Part shown: positions 15,751-24,372 of the stretch, piece by piece
How positions within the stretch are numbered: the stretch's first letter is position 1
Layout of the letters: every line of letters starts with the position of its first letter
Source: an uncultured Christensenella sp.
GTDB taxonomy: Bacteria; Bacillota; Clostridia; Christensenellales; Borkfalkiaceae
Direction: 5' to 3'
Length of the DNA: 53,334 bases
NCBI GenBank assembly: GCA_910577875.1
Contig: CAJTNY010000011.1
Span: forward strand, 1 to 53,334
Notes under the pieces: model-generated
What the model was told of the DNA's origin: nothing
What the model saw: the letters and a program-made list of their open reading frames with translations, nothing else
The model's database searches: none
Position numbers and translations under genes: made by a program

Positions 15751-18030
15751 ATGCGCAGGATTTTTAATAAAATTATATGCTTTACAGCCGCGGCAGTTGC
15801 CGCAGTCGGCGTTTTTACCGTTTCTGCGTGCAGCAGCACGTTTAAAACCGGCGCGCTGGACGGTAATTATTCCAAAGGTGAAGTTGCCAAAGAAGATAAC
15901 GGCGGATTTGCAGTTAAAAAGGGCGACTATATCTATTTTATCAACGGCAAGGAAGTAAATACTGCCGACAATACCTACGGCGGCGTCGTAAAGGGTGCGG
16001 TTATGCGTATTTCCGAAACGGATTTTGCAAACCGTAATTATTCAAACGTTCAGACAGTCGTACCACAGATAGCTTACTCGGGAAACAGTAACGCGGGAAT
16101 TTACGTTTACGGCGATTACGTTTATTATTCCACTCCGTCGACGGAAAAGAACAGCGACGGCGAAGTGCAGAATTCGTTTCTCGCGTTCAAGAGTACGAAG
16201 CTTGACGGAACAGAAGCAATGAAAGACTATTATGTGCAGTATTCCGACAATACCGTCGAATACCGTTACGTTGAAGAAAACGGCGTCGTTTATCTTTTGT
16301 ATGTGGCTTCCGACGAAAAACTTTTCGGAGAGGAAACGGGCGTCAAAAACCTTCATTCTTACAATACCAAGGAAAAATCCGACACTCTTCTCGCGTACAA
16401 CGTCGACAGCGTGACTTTCGATAAAAACGATTTGACTAATTCACGTGTTTATTACACGATGAAGGTTACCGATTTCGTGCTCAATAAAACTTATTCGACG
16501 TACAATCAGGTTTACACCGTAACGGCGAGCGCGGAACGCAAATTCGCAACGGGCGCAAAAGACTATACCGAATACCTTACAAAAGCTTTTGAAAACAGCG
16601 AAGAAGGCTACGATTCCTCAAAAGACCCCGAATACGTCAATTGCGGTACTCTTGTATACGACGGTATCGGCATAGGCAGTACGGACAACCTCAACATTAC
16701 CCCGTTTAACGGCGAAGGCGCGGAAAACGTAAACAGAAGCGCGTTCACTTATACGATTTCAAGCTATCAGAACGGCAACCTTTTTTATACGCGCACGAGA
16801 AGCAGTCTCGGAAGCACGAGCGCGGCTCTTTTGTTCAACGAAAAGGAAACGGATATTCTCAAAGCAGGCTGGAATTCGGTTTCCGGCAATCCAGAAGACG
16901 ATAAGTGTCTTATAAGGGACGGTTCGGCTTCGAGCTCTTATACGTATCTTTTCGACAAAAACGGAAATATAGAGAACGTATTAATTGCAAACAGCAACGG
17001 CTTTATTAAAACCGTTATAAACGAAAACGGCGAACTTGTTACCAAAGTCGACGGTGAAGATACTTTCTATATGACTACAAACGGTCAGCCGACTATACTT
17101 TTCATAGACTATTCCAATAAATATATATATTATTCGGTTTCAAAAAATGCTAACGGTTATTCTGTAAACGGATACTCGGTAAACCGTGTCAAGTATGACG
17201 GAAACAGCGGAGATTATTACAATCCTTTCGGCGATATAGTGGACGATTATACTCCCGTATGCGTGCTTGATTTGGACGCTGCGAGCGACTGGTATAAGCC
17301 CGAAATGTTTGACGGACAAATTTTGTTCCCGACACAGACCGAAAATATGACCGATTATGTCTATATTTTAGCTTGCGATTTGCGCGGAGCCGACGGTAAA
17401 GTACTGAACAACAAGAGTATCAAAGCTCTTAACGATAAATACAAGGGTGTAAGCGATAAAATCGCAGAAATAGACGAGAAGGTTTACGAAAACCTTCCCA
17501 AAGCATTGAAATACGCGTTCTACACTGACGACGCAGATTATATAGACGAGCTTATCCAGGCATATGTAAGTATAATGGATTATGACGAAGAGCATTTCTG
17601 GTCTAAGCAGTCAGTTGAAAAATACAAAGATTTCATTGCCGTTCAGGGTGATTGGAGCGAATATTCGAAAGATACCGTCAAAGTAAACGGAAACGATGTT
17701 TCGGCGAACAAACGCGATTACTATTATTCGTTGCTCGGTCAAATGAACGAGAACGACGCAAAAGCGTATTCGGATCTTCTTAAAACCAATTATTTGCAGT
17801 CATATCCCGAAAAGGGAAAGACCTGGTTTGAGGGACTTTCCGCTGGAGCCAAAGCGGGTTTCATAATCGGCGTTACTGCGGGCGGACTTATAATTATCGC
17901 GGCGGCGGCAATCGTAACGCGCATAATACTCAGAAAGCGCAAAGATAAGCTTCCTTCGTACAAGAAACAGAGAATTAAAGTGGATACTACCGACGATAAA
18001 AATATCGACGTATACTCCGACGAACAGTAA
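15751..18030 (+). CDS. Large surface protein anchored by both an N-terminal lipid and a C-terminal helix
   Basis: The protein has 759 residues. The signal peptide ends in lipobox VSAC (Cys 27). The long extracellular part has many short YxYF/YVYY strands preceded by Gly-Asp (KGDYIYFING, YGDYVYYS), a pattern of beta-propeller or DUF5050-like repeats. Near residues 695-720 a glycine- and alanine-rich membrane helix (GFIIGVTAGGLIIIAAAAIV) is followed by a basic stop-transfer RKRK and a cytoplasmic tail of about 35 residues. Lipidation plus a transmembrane helix in one protein is unusual. I do not recognise the function; neighbours give no hint. Confidence 0.75.
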   Translation: MRRIFNKIICFTAAAVAAVGVFTVSACSSTFKTGALDGNYSKGEVAKEDNGGFAVKKGDYIYFINGKEVNTADNTYGGVVKGAVMRISETDFANRNYSNVQTVVPQIAYSGNSNAGIYVYGDYVYYSTPSTEKNSDGEVQNSFLAFKSTKLDGTEAMKDYYVQYSDNTVEYRYVEENGVVYLLYVASDEKLFGEETGVKNLHSYNTKEKSDTLLAYNVDSVTFDKNDLTNSRVYYTMKVTDFVLNKTYSTYNQVYTVTASAERKFATGAKDYTEYLTKAFENSEEGYDSSKDPEYVNCGTLVYDGIGIGSTDNLNITPFNGEGAENVNRSAFTYTISSYQNGNLFYTRTRSSLGSTSAALLFNEKETDILKAGWNSVSGNPEDDKCLIRDGSASSSYTYLFDKNGNIENVLIANSNGFIKTVINENGELVTKVDGEDTFYMTTNGQPTILFIDYSNKYIYYSVSKNANGYSVNGYSVNRVKYDGNSGDYYNPFGDIVDDYTPVCVLDLDAASDWYKPEMFDGQILFPTQTENMTDYVYILACDLRGADGKVLNNKSIKALNDKYKGVSDKIAEIDEKVYENLPKALKYAFYTDDADYIDELIQAYVSIMDYDEEHFWSKQSVEKYKDFIAVQGDWSEYSKDTVKVNGNDVSANKRDYYYSLLGQMNENDAKAYSDLLKTNYLQSYPEKGKTWFEGLSAGAKAGFIIGVTAGGLIIIAAAAIVTRIILRKRKDKLPSYKKQRIKVDTTDDKNIDVYSDEQ

Positions 18031-18045
18031 AATTAAATAATAATT

Positions 18046-18077
18046 CAACCCCCTTACGCATAAGTGTAAGGGGGTTG
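18046..18077 (+). terminator. Hairpin after the surface protein gene
   Basis: CAACCCCCTTA at 18046-18056 pairs perfectly with 18067-18077; the T-run afterwards is weak. Confidence 0.6.
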
Positions 18078-18140
18078 CGCATATTAAATCGCGTGAGAGA
18101 ATTTAAAGCTTAAAAAAATTTAAAATTAGTGCAAAAATAT

Positions 18141-18181
18141 TTGTAAAAACAGTTTACAAACTAAGGAAATATTAATATAAT
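18141..18181 (+). promoter_or_regulatory. Promoter with palindromic operator over the -35
   Basis: TTTACA (18153-18158), 17-bp spacer, TATAAT (18176-18181). TTGTAAA at 18141-18147 and TTTACAA at 18153-18159 form an inverted repeat with a 5-base centre that covers the -35, as a repressor or redox-sensor operator would. A leader of about 104 bases with a small GCGC hairpin follows. Confidence 0.55.
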
Positions 18182-18291
18182 GTTACTCATTGAAAAGTAA
18201 GTTAATTTTTAACGCGATTAAAAAGCAAAGTTTTAGCACAACGCGCTTAAATGCGCATAGGCTGTATTAAAACGGTTAAACGGGGTAGGTT

Positions 18292-18792
18292 ATGGTAAGA
18301 TACGTTAAATGTCCGAGATGCGAGTTAAATTATATCGACGAAGAAAAACAAGATTACTGCGACGTTTGCATCGCGGAATTGAAAGGAAATAAGTTGCAGT
18401 TTGCCGACCTTGACGACGAAGATTACGAGGCGCTTGACGCCGACATCGAACAGTCAGAGGTTTGTCCCGTATGCGGAGTAAATATGATGCGTTACGGCGA
18501 GAAGATGTGTGAAGCGTGCAAAAAGGACAGCGAGTACGACAGGGAAGAGGAGGTTGATATAGAAAAAGACGAGGAGTGGAAAAATTATATAGAAGAAGAG
18601 GTTGAGAGCGATCTCACGGTAGACGACGAAACTTTACAGGAAGAGCTCGACGCCGAACTGGAAGAAGAGGAAGAAGAAAATTCGGACGACGATTTCTTCG
18701 ACGACGAACTCGATTCTCTTACGGGACTCGAAGACGACGACTTCGACGATGACGACGATGATTTCGACGATGACGATGATGACGATTTTTAA
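18292..18792 (+). CDS. Zinc-ribbon protein with a long polyacidic tail
   Basis: The protein has 166 residues. Residues 1-30 and 57-77 each contain paired CxxC motifs (CPRC/CDVC and CPVC/CEAC), so two zinc sites are likely. From about residue 78 onward almost every residue is Asp or Glu, ending in long Asp/Phe runs. Such a tail could mimic nucleic acid, as the acidic tail of RNA polymerase delta does. No established family is recognised. GGGGTAGG precedes the ATG. Confidence 0.75.
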   Translation: MVRYVKCPRCELNYIDEEKQDYCDVCIAELKGNKLQFADLDDEDYEALDADIEQSEVCPVCGVNMMRYGEKMCEACKKDSEYDREEEVDIEKDEEWKNYIEEEVESDLTVDDETLQEELDAELEEEEEENSDDDFFDDELDSLTGLEDDDFDDDDDDFDDDDDDDF

Positions 18793-18815
18793 TTTAAACC
18801 GTTTATAGATTTAAA

Positions 18816-18840
18816 CGCCCGCAGGCCTTGCCTGCGGGCG
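18816..18840 (+). terminator. Strong GC-rich terminator
   Basis: CGCCCGCAGGC at 18816-18826 pairs perfectly with 18830-18840 and is followed by ATAATTTTT. Confidence 0.85.
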
Positions 18841-18874
18841 CATAATTTTTCCAGAATCAGGCAAAAATAATTGT

Positions 18875-19123
18875 ATGATTAAAGTAAACACAACTATCAA
18901 AGCAATAAAAGATATGGTTACGGGCTTGAACCAGAAACCCGTAACGGTAAAACTCAACCTCGGCAGAAATAAATTCGTAACTTTTGCCGCAACTTTGAGC
19001 GGTATTTATCCATCGCTTTTTACCGTCTCTCCAGACGATAAAAATTTTCTCGGCAAAACGGCTTATTCGTATTCGGAAATTCTCTGCGGAAGGGTTAAAA
19101 TTTCCGAACGTGCCGCCGAATAA
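18875..19123 (+). CDS. veg: Veg family protein
   Basis: The protein has 82 residues, the family length. It matches the Veg pattern: short N-terminal helix, GLNQKPVTVKLNLGRNK and a small beta barrel. In Bacillus subtilis Veg influences biofilm genes; its biochemical role is unsettled. It lies near ispE, as in Bacillus. No ribosome binding site is visible, so it may be another leaderless or weakly initiated gene; I cannot identify a good -35. Confidence 0.9.
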   Translation: MIKVNTTIKAIKDMVTGLNQKPVTVKLNLGRNKFVTFAATLSGIYPSLFTVSPDDKNFLGKTAYSYSEILCGRVKISERAAE

Positions 19124-19149
19124 CAGGAAATCCGCAATAAAATAAAATG

Positions 19150-19178
19150 GAATATACCCCGCTTCAACGGCATATTAT
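19150..19178 (+). promoter_or_regulatory. Candidate sigma-E-type promoter of the SipL-like gene
   Basis: GAATATA (19150-19156), 14-bp spacer, CATATTAT (19171-19178) resembles the mother-cell sigma-E consensus KMATATT-N13/15-CATACAAT with 6/7 and 6/8 matches. A sigma-A reading (TTCAAC, 18 bp, TATAAT at 19187) is also possible. Confidence 0.45.
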
Positions 19179-19215
19179 ACCTTGTATATAATCGGCAGTG
19201 CCGAGGGAGGGATTT

Positions 19216-20688
19216 ATGTCTTTATCAACTCAGTATTCAACGGGGACTTATCAAAGGCGCATTGCCGTATTAAAATCACAGTCCATTGTAGAAATCAGAT
19301 TATCCGGTCAGGAGATTGGCGAAGTTACTGCGGTATATCCTCAGGTTTCGCTTTCGAACTGCGAAACGGCTTCGGGCAGAGTGACCTACGGCGGGCGTCT
19401 TGTATGCACTGTGGCGTACGCCGACGAAAACGGCAAGCTTTGCCGAATTCAGAAAGGCGCGGAGTTTTCGCATTATTGCGACGACGATGCTCTTGCGCCC
19501 GCGCATAACGCGCTCTGTACGCTTACTTGCGAAAAGGCGCAGGTAAAACGCGACGGCTCTTCTTATCTCGTAGCCGTAGTAGTCGGTGCGGAAATTTCCG
19601 TGTTTGCTTCCGCGGAGAGAAATATGCTCGTAAGTGCGGAAGGCGCGGTGTGCAACCGCGAAAACCAAAAACTGTATACAGCGGTTACGTTTTCGGGAGA
19701 GAGCGAAGTCGAGGATGATTTCGACTGTAACGCGGAGGACGTTCTTATTCCGGCTGCGGAAGTTTTGGTTCTCGACTGCAACTGCCGTGCGGGCGCGGTT
19801 GAAATAAGCGGGGAGATATATTTATCTTTGCTTGCCGTGCGCGGCGGGAAACCTGTGTGCCTCGACAGAATAATTCCTTTTAAATCGGAGATAGCCTGCG
19901 AAGAAGCGCTGTTGGCGCGCAAGGCTGTATGCCGAGCGGAGGTTAAGGAAATAAGCGTGAACGCGCGCGTCAACGAAGAAAAGGGCAAATGCGACGTTGA
20001 AATCGTCGCTCAGCTCGGCTTTGCGGGGCAGTATTACGACGAAGAGGAGGTTTCCGTTATTTCCGACGCTTTCTCTTGCGGAAACAATTTGAAACTGACC
20101 TATGCGGAAGAAACTTCGACGCCTTGCGGAGAAATCAAATCTTATACCGAGCGCGTTACGGGGCTTTGCGCAAGCAAAGCCAAGCTGGATTATTCCTGCG
20201 CGTTCCTTGCTGCCGCGCTTCCGAAAGCGGAATACGCGCGTTCCGAAAACGGTATAGAGGGAAGCGTTTCGGCTACGCTTTTGTACGAGCAGAACGGCGA
20301 AGTACATTCCACGGAAGTCAACCTTCCGTTCTCTGTCAATCTCGCTGGACTCGGCAGCGGCTGCGGAGATATAACCGTGGCGGTTTGCGGAGTAAATATC
20401 AGACAGCGTTCCGAAGGCGAGTGCGAAGCGGAGGCTGTGCTTAAAATCGCTGCGGCAGAAAGCGAAACAGTGAAAGTGAAATACCTCGCGGAAGCCGAAG
20501 AGGGAGAAGAACTCGCGTCAAACGACTGCGCGTTAAGCGTTTACATACCGACCGCGGGCGACGGACTTTGGGAAACGGCTAAAAAGCTTCTGCAAAGCCC
20601 CGAAGAAATTCAGGCGACAAACCCCGAACTTGCTTTCCCGCTTTCGGGTAAAGAGAGAATACTTGTTTACAGACCTAAAAACAACTGA
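19216..20688 (+). CDS. sipL: SipL-like spore coat protein (DUF3794/SPOCS domains plus LysM)
   Basis: From ATG 19216 (after GGGAGG) the protein has 490 residues. It contains repeated DUF3794 (SPOCS) domains: two read-outs are DVLIPAAEVLVLDCNCRAGAV and the CDVEIVAQLGFAGQYY region. The C-terminus is a LysM-like domain (GDGLWETAKKLLQSPEEIQATNPEL). This layout matches Clostridioides SipL, which binds SpoIVA and tethers the coat to the forespore. The GTG at 19198 is rejected because it lies upstream of the ribosome binding site. No LysM glycan-binding claim is made. Confidence 0.85.
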   Translation: MSLSTQYSTGTYQRRIAVLKSQSIVEIRLSGQEIGEVTAVYPQVSLSNCETASGRVTYGGRLVCTVAYADENGKLCRIQKGAEFSHYCDDDALAPAHNALCTLTCEKAQVKRDGSSYLVAVVVGAEISVFASAERNMLVSAEGAVCNRENQKLYTAVTFSGESEVEDDFDCNAEDVLIPAAEVLVLDCNCRAGAVEISGEIYLSLLAVRGGKPVCLDRIIPFKSEIACEEALLARKAVCRAEVKEISVNARVNEEKGKCDVEIVAQLGFAGQYYDEEEVSVISDAFSCGNNLKLTYAEETSTPCGEIKSYTERVTGLCASKAKLDYSCAFLAAALPKAEYARSENGIEGSVSATLLYEQNGEVHSTEVNLPFSVNLAGLGSGCGDITVAVCGVNIRQRSEGECEAEAVLKIAAAESETVKVKYLAEAEEGEELASNDCALSVYIPTAGDGLWETAKKLLQSPEEIQATNPELAFPLSGKERILVYRPKNN

Positions 20689-20701
20689 ACCGGAAGTTCG
20701 G

Positions 20702-20731
20702 TGACGGGGTGAAATTCACCCCGTCATTTTT
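20702..20731 (+). terminator. Terminator after the SipL-like gene
   Basis: TGACGGGGTGA (20702-20712) pairs with 20716-20726 and runs into ATTTTTC. Confidence 0.85.
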
Positions 20732-20732
20732 C

Positions 20733-20761
20733 TTGAAATAACCGATTGGTTGTGTTATAAT
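20733..20761 (+). promoter_or_regulatory. Promoter of ispE, leaderless geometry
   Basis: TTGAAA at 20733-20738, 17-bp spacer, TATAAT at 20756-20761; 6 bases to ATG 20768 and no Shine-Dalgarno sequence. Confidence 0.75.
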
Positions 20762-20767
20762 GCCGTT

Positions 20768-21625
20768 ATGGAAAGCGTCCGTATAAAGTCTTACGCAAAA
20801 CTCAATCTAACTTTGAATATTACGGGGGTTAAGGACGGATTCCACTTGCTCGACAGCATTGTGACGAGCGTCGATTTATATGATTTGGTTGTCCTTAAAA
20901 AGCGCAGGGATAAACTTGTTTCGGTTTTTATGCACGGTTGCGGAAGCGAGAGTATAGCTTTTGAGGACAATAACGCCGTAAAAGCCGCAGAATTGTTCAT
21001 AAACAATTACGGCACCGACGGCGCAGACATAACTATCTATAAAAATATCCCTATGGGTCTCGGCGCAGGCGGTTCGTCTGCGGATTCGGCGGGAGTGCTG
21101 AACGGTCTTTCAAAACTGTACGGCATATGCGACCCGATAGGGCTTAAACTTCTTGCCGACAAGACGGGAAGTGATACAAGGTATATGCTTTCAGGCGGGT
21201 ATGCAAGACTGTCAGGACGCGGAAACGAGGTGAAGCCTGTCGACAGCGCGCTCAAACTTGATTTTCTGCTCCTTGCTCCGAAAGAGCGGATAAGCACCGC
21301 GCAGTGCTTTAAAACTTTCGACGAAACCGGTGATTTTTGCGGCTGCGGCAGTCAACAGACGGAAGAGGCGCTTAAAAGAAACGACAAATATTCGCTTTCT
21401 TTGAATAACGCGCTCGCGTCTGCCGCGAAAAAACTTTCAAAAGATATTCAGACCGCGTACGACGAGCTTTCGGCTTTCGACCCGCTTTCAGTCAATATGA
21501 CGGGTTCGGGGAGCGGGGTTTACGCGGTGTTCGAAAACGCGGAATACTGCGCTTACGCTTTGAGCCGTTACAGAGGGAGGTTTACTCCGTACCGCTTGAA
21601 AACGCATTTTCCTAAAAAGAAATAA
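20768..21625 (+). CDS. ispE: 4-diphosphocytidyl-2-C-methyl-D-erythritol kinase
   Basis: From ATG 20768 the protein has 285 residues and begins MESVRIKSYAKLNLTLNI, the standard IspE start; an ATG at 20750 lies before the -10 box and is rejected. It is a GHMP kinase of the non-mevalonate isoprenoid pathway that phosphorylates CDP-methylerythritol. The ATP loop is PMGLGAGGSSADSAGVL; MTGSGSGVYAVF is the C-terminal motif. It leads an operon with a membrane protein gene (12 bases later) and a cysteine desulfurase. Confidence 0.95.
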   Translation: MESVRIKSYAKLNLTLNITGVKDGFHLLDSIVTSVDLYDLVVLKKRRDKLVSVFMHGCGSESIAFEDNNAVKAAELFINNYGTDGADITIYKNIPMGLGAGGSSADSAGVLNGLSKLYGICDPIGLKLLADKTGSDTRYMLSGGYARLSGRGNEVKPVDSALKLDFLLLAPKERISTAQCFKTFDETGDFCGCGSQQTEEALKRNDKYSLSLNNALASAAKKLSKDIQTAYDELSAFDPLSVNMTGSGSGVYAVFENAEYCAYALSRYRGRFTPYRLKTHFPKKK

Positions 21626-21637
21626 AGAGGTGGATAT

Positions 21638-22552
21638 ATGGCAGAGGAAAGACTGATTGACGACGATAAGGACAGGAAATACAAGATACGCAAAAACGCA
21701 GACGGGGAGGACGAGCTCGTTATAGACGACACGCAAACTCCCGACGACGAAAGCGATATTCCTGTATTCGACATACCCGTATATCTCGAAGACGACGATG
21801 AAGCGGCGGTATTAACTCCCGAACAGCTCGCCGAGCGCGAAAGAATCAGAAGCGAAGAGGAAGCCGCGCGCGCGGAGAAAATCAAATCGGCTTTGGAGAA
21901 AGCGGAATTAAAGCTCGAAGAGGGCGATTTCGAATCCGCGCTGTACGCTGTCGGCAAGGTAAACGGCATTGCGGACGGGAACGGCGATTATTATTTTCTG
22001 AAACTTAAAATTCTTTCAAGGAATTTCACCGATTTTCAATCTCTTTCCGAATGTGCCGAAACTGCGGGCGGAGTGAAAGAATTTTCCTCGTCCGAGCAGA
22101 AACAGGCCCTCAAATCACTATCTTCGGTATACCGGACCCGCGCGAACGAAGCGGAAAAAACCGCCGCCGCGCTCAAAGAAGAGAACGAACGGAAAAAATC
22201 CGAGAGGCGTTCGGTATTCGCCGAACGCAAAACGAAAGCCCAAAGAAATTTGCTCGTTACCGTTTTGCCGTTCCTGGCGTTCGTCGTTCTTGCAATCGTT
22301 TTTGCAACCCGCCTGTTCTCTGCGGAAAACGGCACGTTCGTCGTTCTTACTATAGTTTTCTCGGCTCTTGCCGCAATCGTGTTTATCGCCGTTCTGTTCA
22401 CGCTCAGAAAGTTTTTGGAAGCTAACAGAAACGTAAAACTCAACGAACTCGACTCTTCCACCAAACTCGGAAGAGAGTATCTCGAAACCCAAAAACAATA
22501 CGAATATTTAAAAAGGATTTTAGATTCTTTTGAAAATGATATATCTCGATAA
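21638..22552 (+). CDS. Coiled-coil membrane protein of unknown function
   Basis: The protein has 304 residues. The first 60 residues are acidic and likely disordered, residues 65-200 are Glu/Lys/Ala-rich helices with coiled-coil character, and two membrane helices follow at about 208-226 and 233-253 (TVLPFLAFVVLAIVFAT). The last 50 residues are polar and helical again. Both ends would be cytoplasmic. AGAGGTGG precedes the ATG; the 3' end overlaps the cysteine desulfurase gene. No family recognised. Confidence 0.75.
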   Translation: MAEERLIDDDKDRKYKIRKNADGEDELVIDDTQTPDDESDIPVFDIPVYLEDDDEAAVLTPEQLAERERIRSEEEAARAEKIKSALEKAELKLEEGDFESALYAVGKVNGIADGNGDYYFLKLKILSRNFTDFQSLSECAETAGGVKEFSSSEQKQALKSLSSVYRTRANEAEKTAAALKEENERKKSERRSVFAERKTKAQRNLLVTVLPFLAFVVLAIVFATRLFSAENGTFVVLTIVFSALAAIVFIAVLFTLRKFLEANRNVKLNELDSSTKLGREYLETQKQYEYLKRILDSFENDISR

Positions 22553-23663
22553 CGCGTCTACGACTCCGCTCGATAGCTGCGTTTTAGACGCAATGCTTCC
22601 GTATCTTAAAGAAAATTACGGCAATCCCTCGTCGCAGCACGGCGCGGGGCGCGCCGCGTCGGAAGGCGTGCTCAAATCGCGCGATAAAATAGCAAATCTT
22701 TTCGGTTGTAAGCCCGAAGAAATATTTTTCGTTTCGGGTGGAACCGAGGCCGGTAACTGGGCTTTGAAAGGCGTGTGCGCCGCGTCGTCGGAACGCGGGA
22801 AGCACATAATAGTTTCGGCAATCGAACACCCCGCGTTGATAGAGAGTGCGAAGGATATGCGGAACTTCGGATATGAAGTTACGTTTATCAACCCCGACGA
22901 AAGCGGAAAAATAAACCCCGCCGACGTTGAAAATGCTATGAGAGAAAACACTGTTTTCTGCGCCGTAATGCACGCGAATAACGAAACGGGCATAATTCAG
23001 CCCGTCGGAGAAATAGGCGGGATATGCAGAAAACGCGGAGTATTCTATTACTGTGACTGCGTCCAGACCGCGGGAGTTTTTCCTTTGCCCGTGAAAACCT
23101 GCGACGCGCTCGGAATTTCTTCGCATAAGTTTTACGGACCCAAAGGTTTCGGCGCGCTGTATATCAGGAACGGCGCGGCGATTACAAGACTGATTTCTGG
23201 CGGAAAGCAGGAGAGAGGCTTGCGCGGCGGAACTTCTAATGCAGCTGCCGCCGTCGGCTGTGCCGCCGCGCTTGAAAACGCATTCCGCGTTATGAACGAA
23301 AATAATACAAAAGTTTCGATGCTACGCGATAAATTCGTAAATAAAGTTCTTAATGAAATCGGTGGCGCACACCTGAACGGAAGCGGGGACAGACTTCCGT
23401 CGTTCGCCAATATTTCGTTCGACGGCTGTAACGGCGAAAATATACTCTTTTTGCTCGATTTGAACGGAATAGCCGTTTCAACGGGTTCTGCCTGTTCGGC
23501 GGGTGCGGTTTCTTCTTCGCACGTCTTAACCGCAATGGGTCTTTCTCTCGAAAGGGTCAAATCCGCGGTCCGCTTTACTTTCGGTAAATACAATACCGAA
23601 GAAGAAGTCGAAATCACCGTTTCCGCTTTAATAAAAGCGGTGAAGAAATTAAGAGAAAATTGA
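22536..23663 (+). CDS. Cysteine desulfurase (NifS/IscS family)
   Basis: The protein has 375 residues from ATG 22536 (MIYLDNASTTP); a TTG at 22530 is an alternative start slightly better spaced from AAAAGGA. The PLP lysine is K198 in SSHKFYGPKG and the catalytic cysteine is C320 in STGSACSAG. It removes sulfur from cysteine for iron-sulfur clusters or thiolated tRNA. No thiI, mnmA or iscU follows, so its acceptor is unclear. It overlaps the preceding gene by 17 bases and is translationally linked to it. Confidence 0.93.
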   Translation: MIYLDNASTTPLDSCVLDAMLPYLKENYGNPSSQHGAGRAASEGVLKSRDKIANLFGCKPEEIFFVSGGTEAGNWALKGVCAASSERGKHIIVSAIEHPALIESAKDMRNFGYEVTFINPDESGKINPADVENAMRENTVFCAVMHANNETGIIQPVGEIGGICRKRGVFYYCDCVQTAGVFPLPVKTCDALGISSHKFYGPKGFGALYIRNGAAITRLISGGKQERGLRGGTSNAAAAVGCAAALENAFRVMNENNTKVSMLRDKFVNKVLNEIGGAHLNGSGDRLPSFANISFDGCNGENILFLLDLNGIAVSTGSACSAGAVSSSHVLTAMGLSLERVKSAVRFTFGKYNTEEEVEITVSALIKAVKKLREN

Positions 23664-23737
23664 CGTGCTTGTTAAAAAATATCAAATTTTGTTATAGTAA
23701 ACAAAATTCTGTTTTTTAAAAAATTTTTATTTATTTT

Positions 23738-23860
23738 TTTGCATTTAATCGTTAATTGAGTATAATTGTAAATGTAAACGATGTTTACATTACATAGCTC
23801 ATCATTTTCCCCCTTATCATATAGAGGCGGCGCGAACTCCGGTTCGCGCCGTTTCTGCAT
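23738..23860 (+). ncRNA. Candidate small transcript with palindrome and terminator-like hairpin
   Basis: TTTGCA (23738-23743), 17-bp spacer, TATAAT (23761-23766) predicts a start near 23773. A perfect inverted repeat AATGTAAAC-GAT-GTTTACATT lies at 23771-23791, at the start site, where it could be an operator or a 5' hairpin. A GC-rich hairpin (about 23829-23850) ends the region before the convergent spmB gene and may belong to that gene instead. A 27-codon frame from ATG 23781 has no ribosome binding site. Confidence 0.4.
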
Positions 23861-23868
23861 ATAAATTT

Positions 23869-24372
23869 CTAAATAAACCTGCAAATAAGGCAGGCGGCGA
23901 CGGTCGATAGCAAAGTTGCGGACAACACGCAGATTATCGGCATAGCGAGTTTTTTAACCTTTAAACCCGCGAAATAAACCGCCGAGATATAAAACACCGT
24001 TTCCGACGACCCGAAGCACACGCACGCGCACCGTGCGATATAACTGTCCGAGCCGTAGCTTGAAATGATTTCGTTTAAATACGCAAGCGAACCGCTCCCG
24101 GAAAACGGTTTTATTAGTACGAGTTTTGTAAGCTCTTTCGGTATACCCAAAAATCCGAACGCAGGCGCGAGAAAATTCGTCAGCATATCCGAAAGCCCCG
24201 AAGCCTCGAACAATGCGCACATCATAAATATCGCGGCTAGACAGGGCAGAAGCGAAACAGTGAATTTGACGGCTTCTGAAATCCCCTCGGTAAAGCAGTC
24301 GTAAACGCTGACTTTCTTTATGACCGCGAAGAGGAACACGAAAATAAATATTATCGGAACAATCAGCGCCAT
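23869..24372 (-). CDS. spmB: Spore maturation protein B
   Basis: The protein has 167 residues from ATG 24372, which overlaps the end of spmA by 10 bases; longer readings simply run antisense-like through spmA and are rejected. It is a nucleoside-recognition-type (Gate) membrane protein with about five helices and marks FSGSGSLAYLNEIISSYGSDS and SSETVFYISAVYF. SpmA and SpmB are needed for full dehydration of the spore core and heat resistance in Bacillus and Clostridium. Confidence 0.93.
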   Translation of the reverse strand: MALIVPIIFIFVFLFAVIKKVSVYDCFTEGISEAVKFTVSLLPCLAAIFMMCALFEASGLSDMLTNFLAPAFGFLGIPKELTKLVLIKPFSGSGSLAYLNEIISSYGSDSYIARCACVCFGSSETVFYISAVYFAGLKVKKLAMPIICVLSATLLSTVAACLICRFI

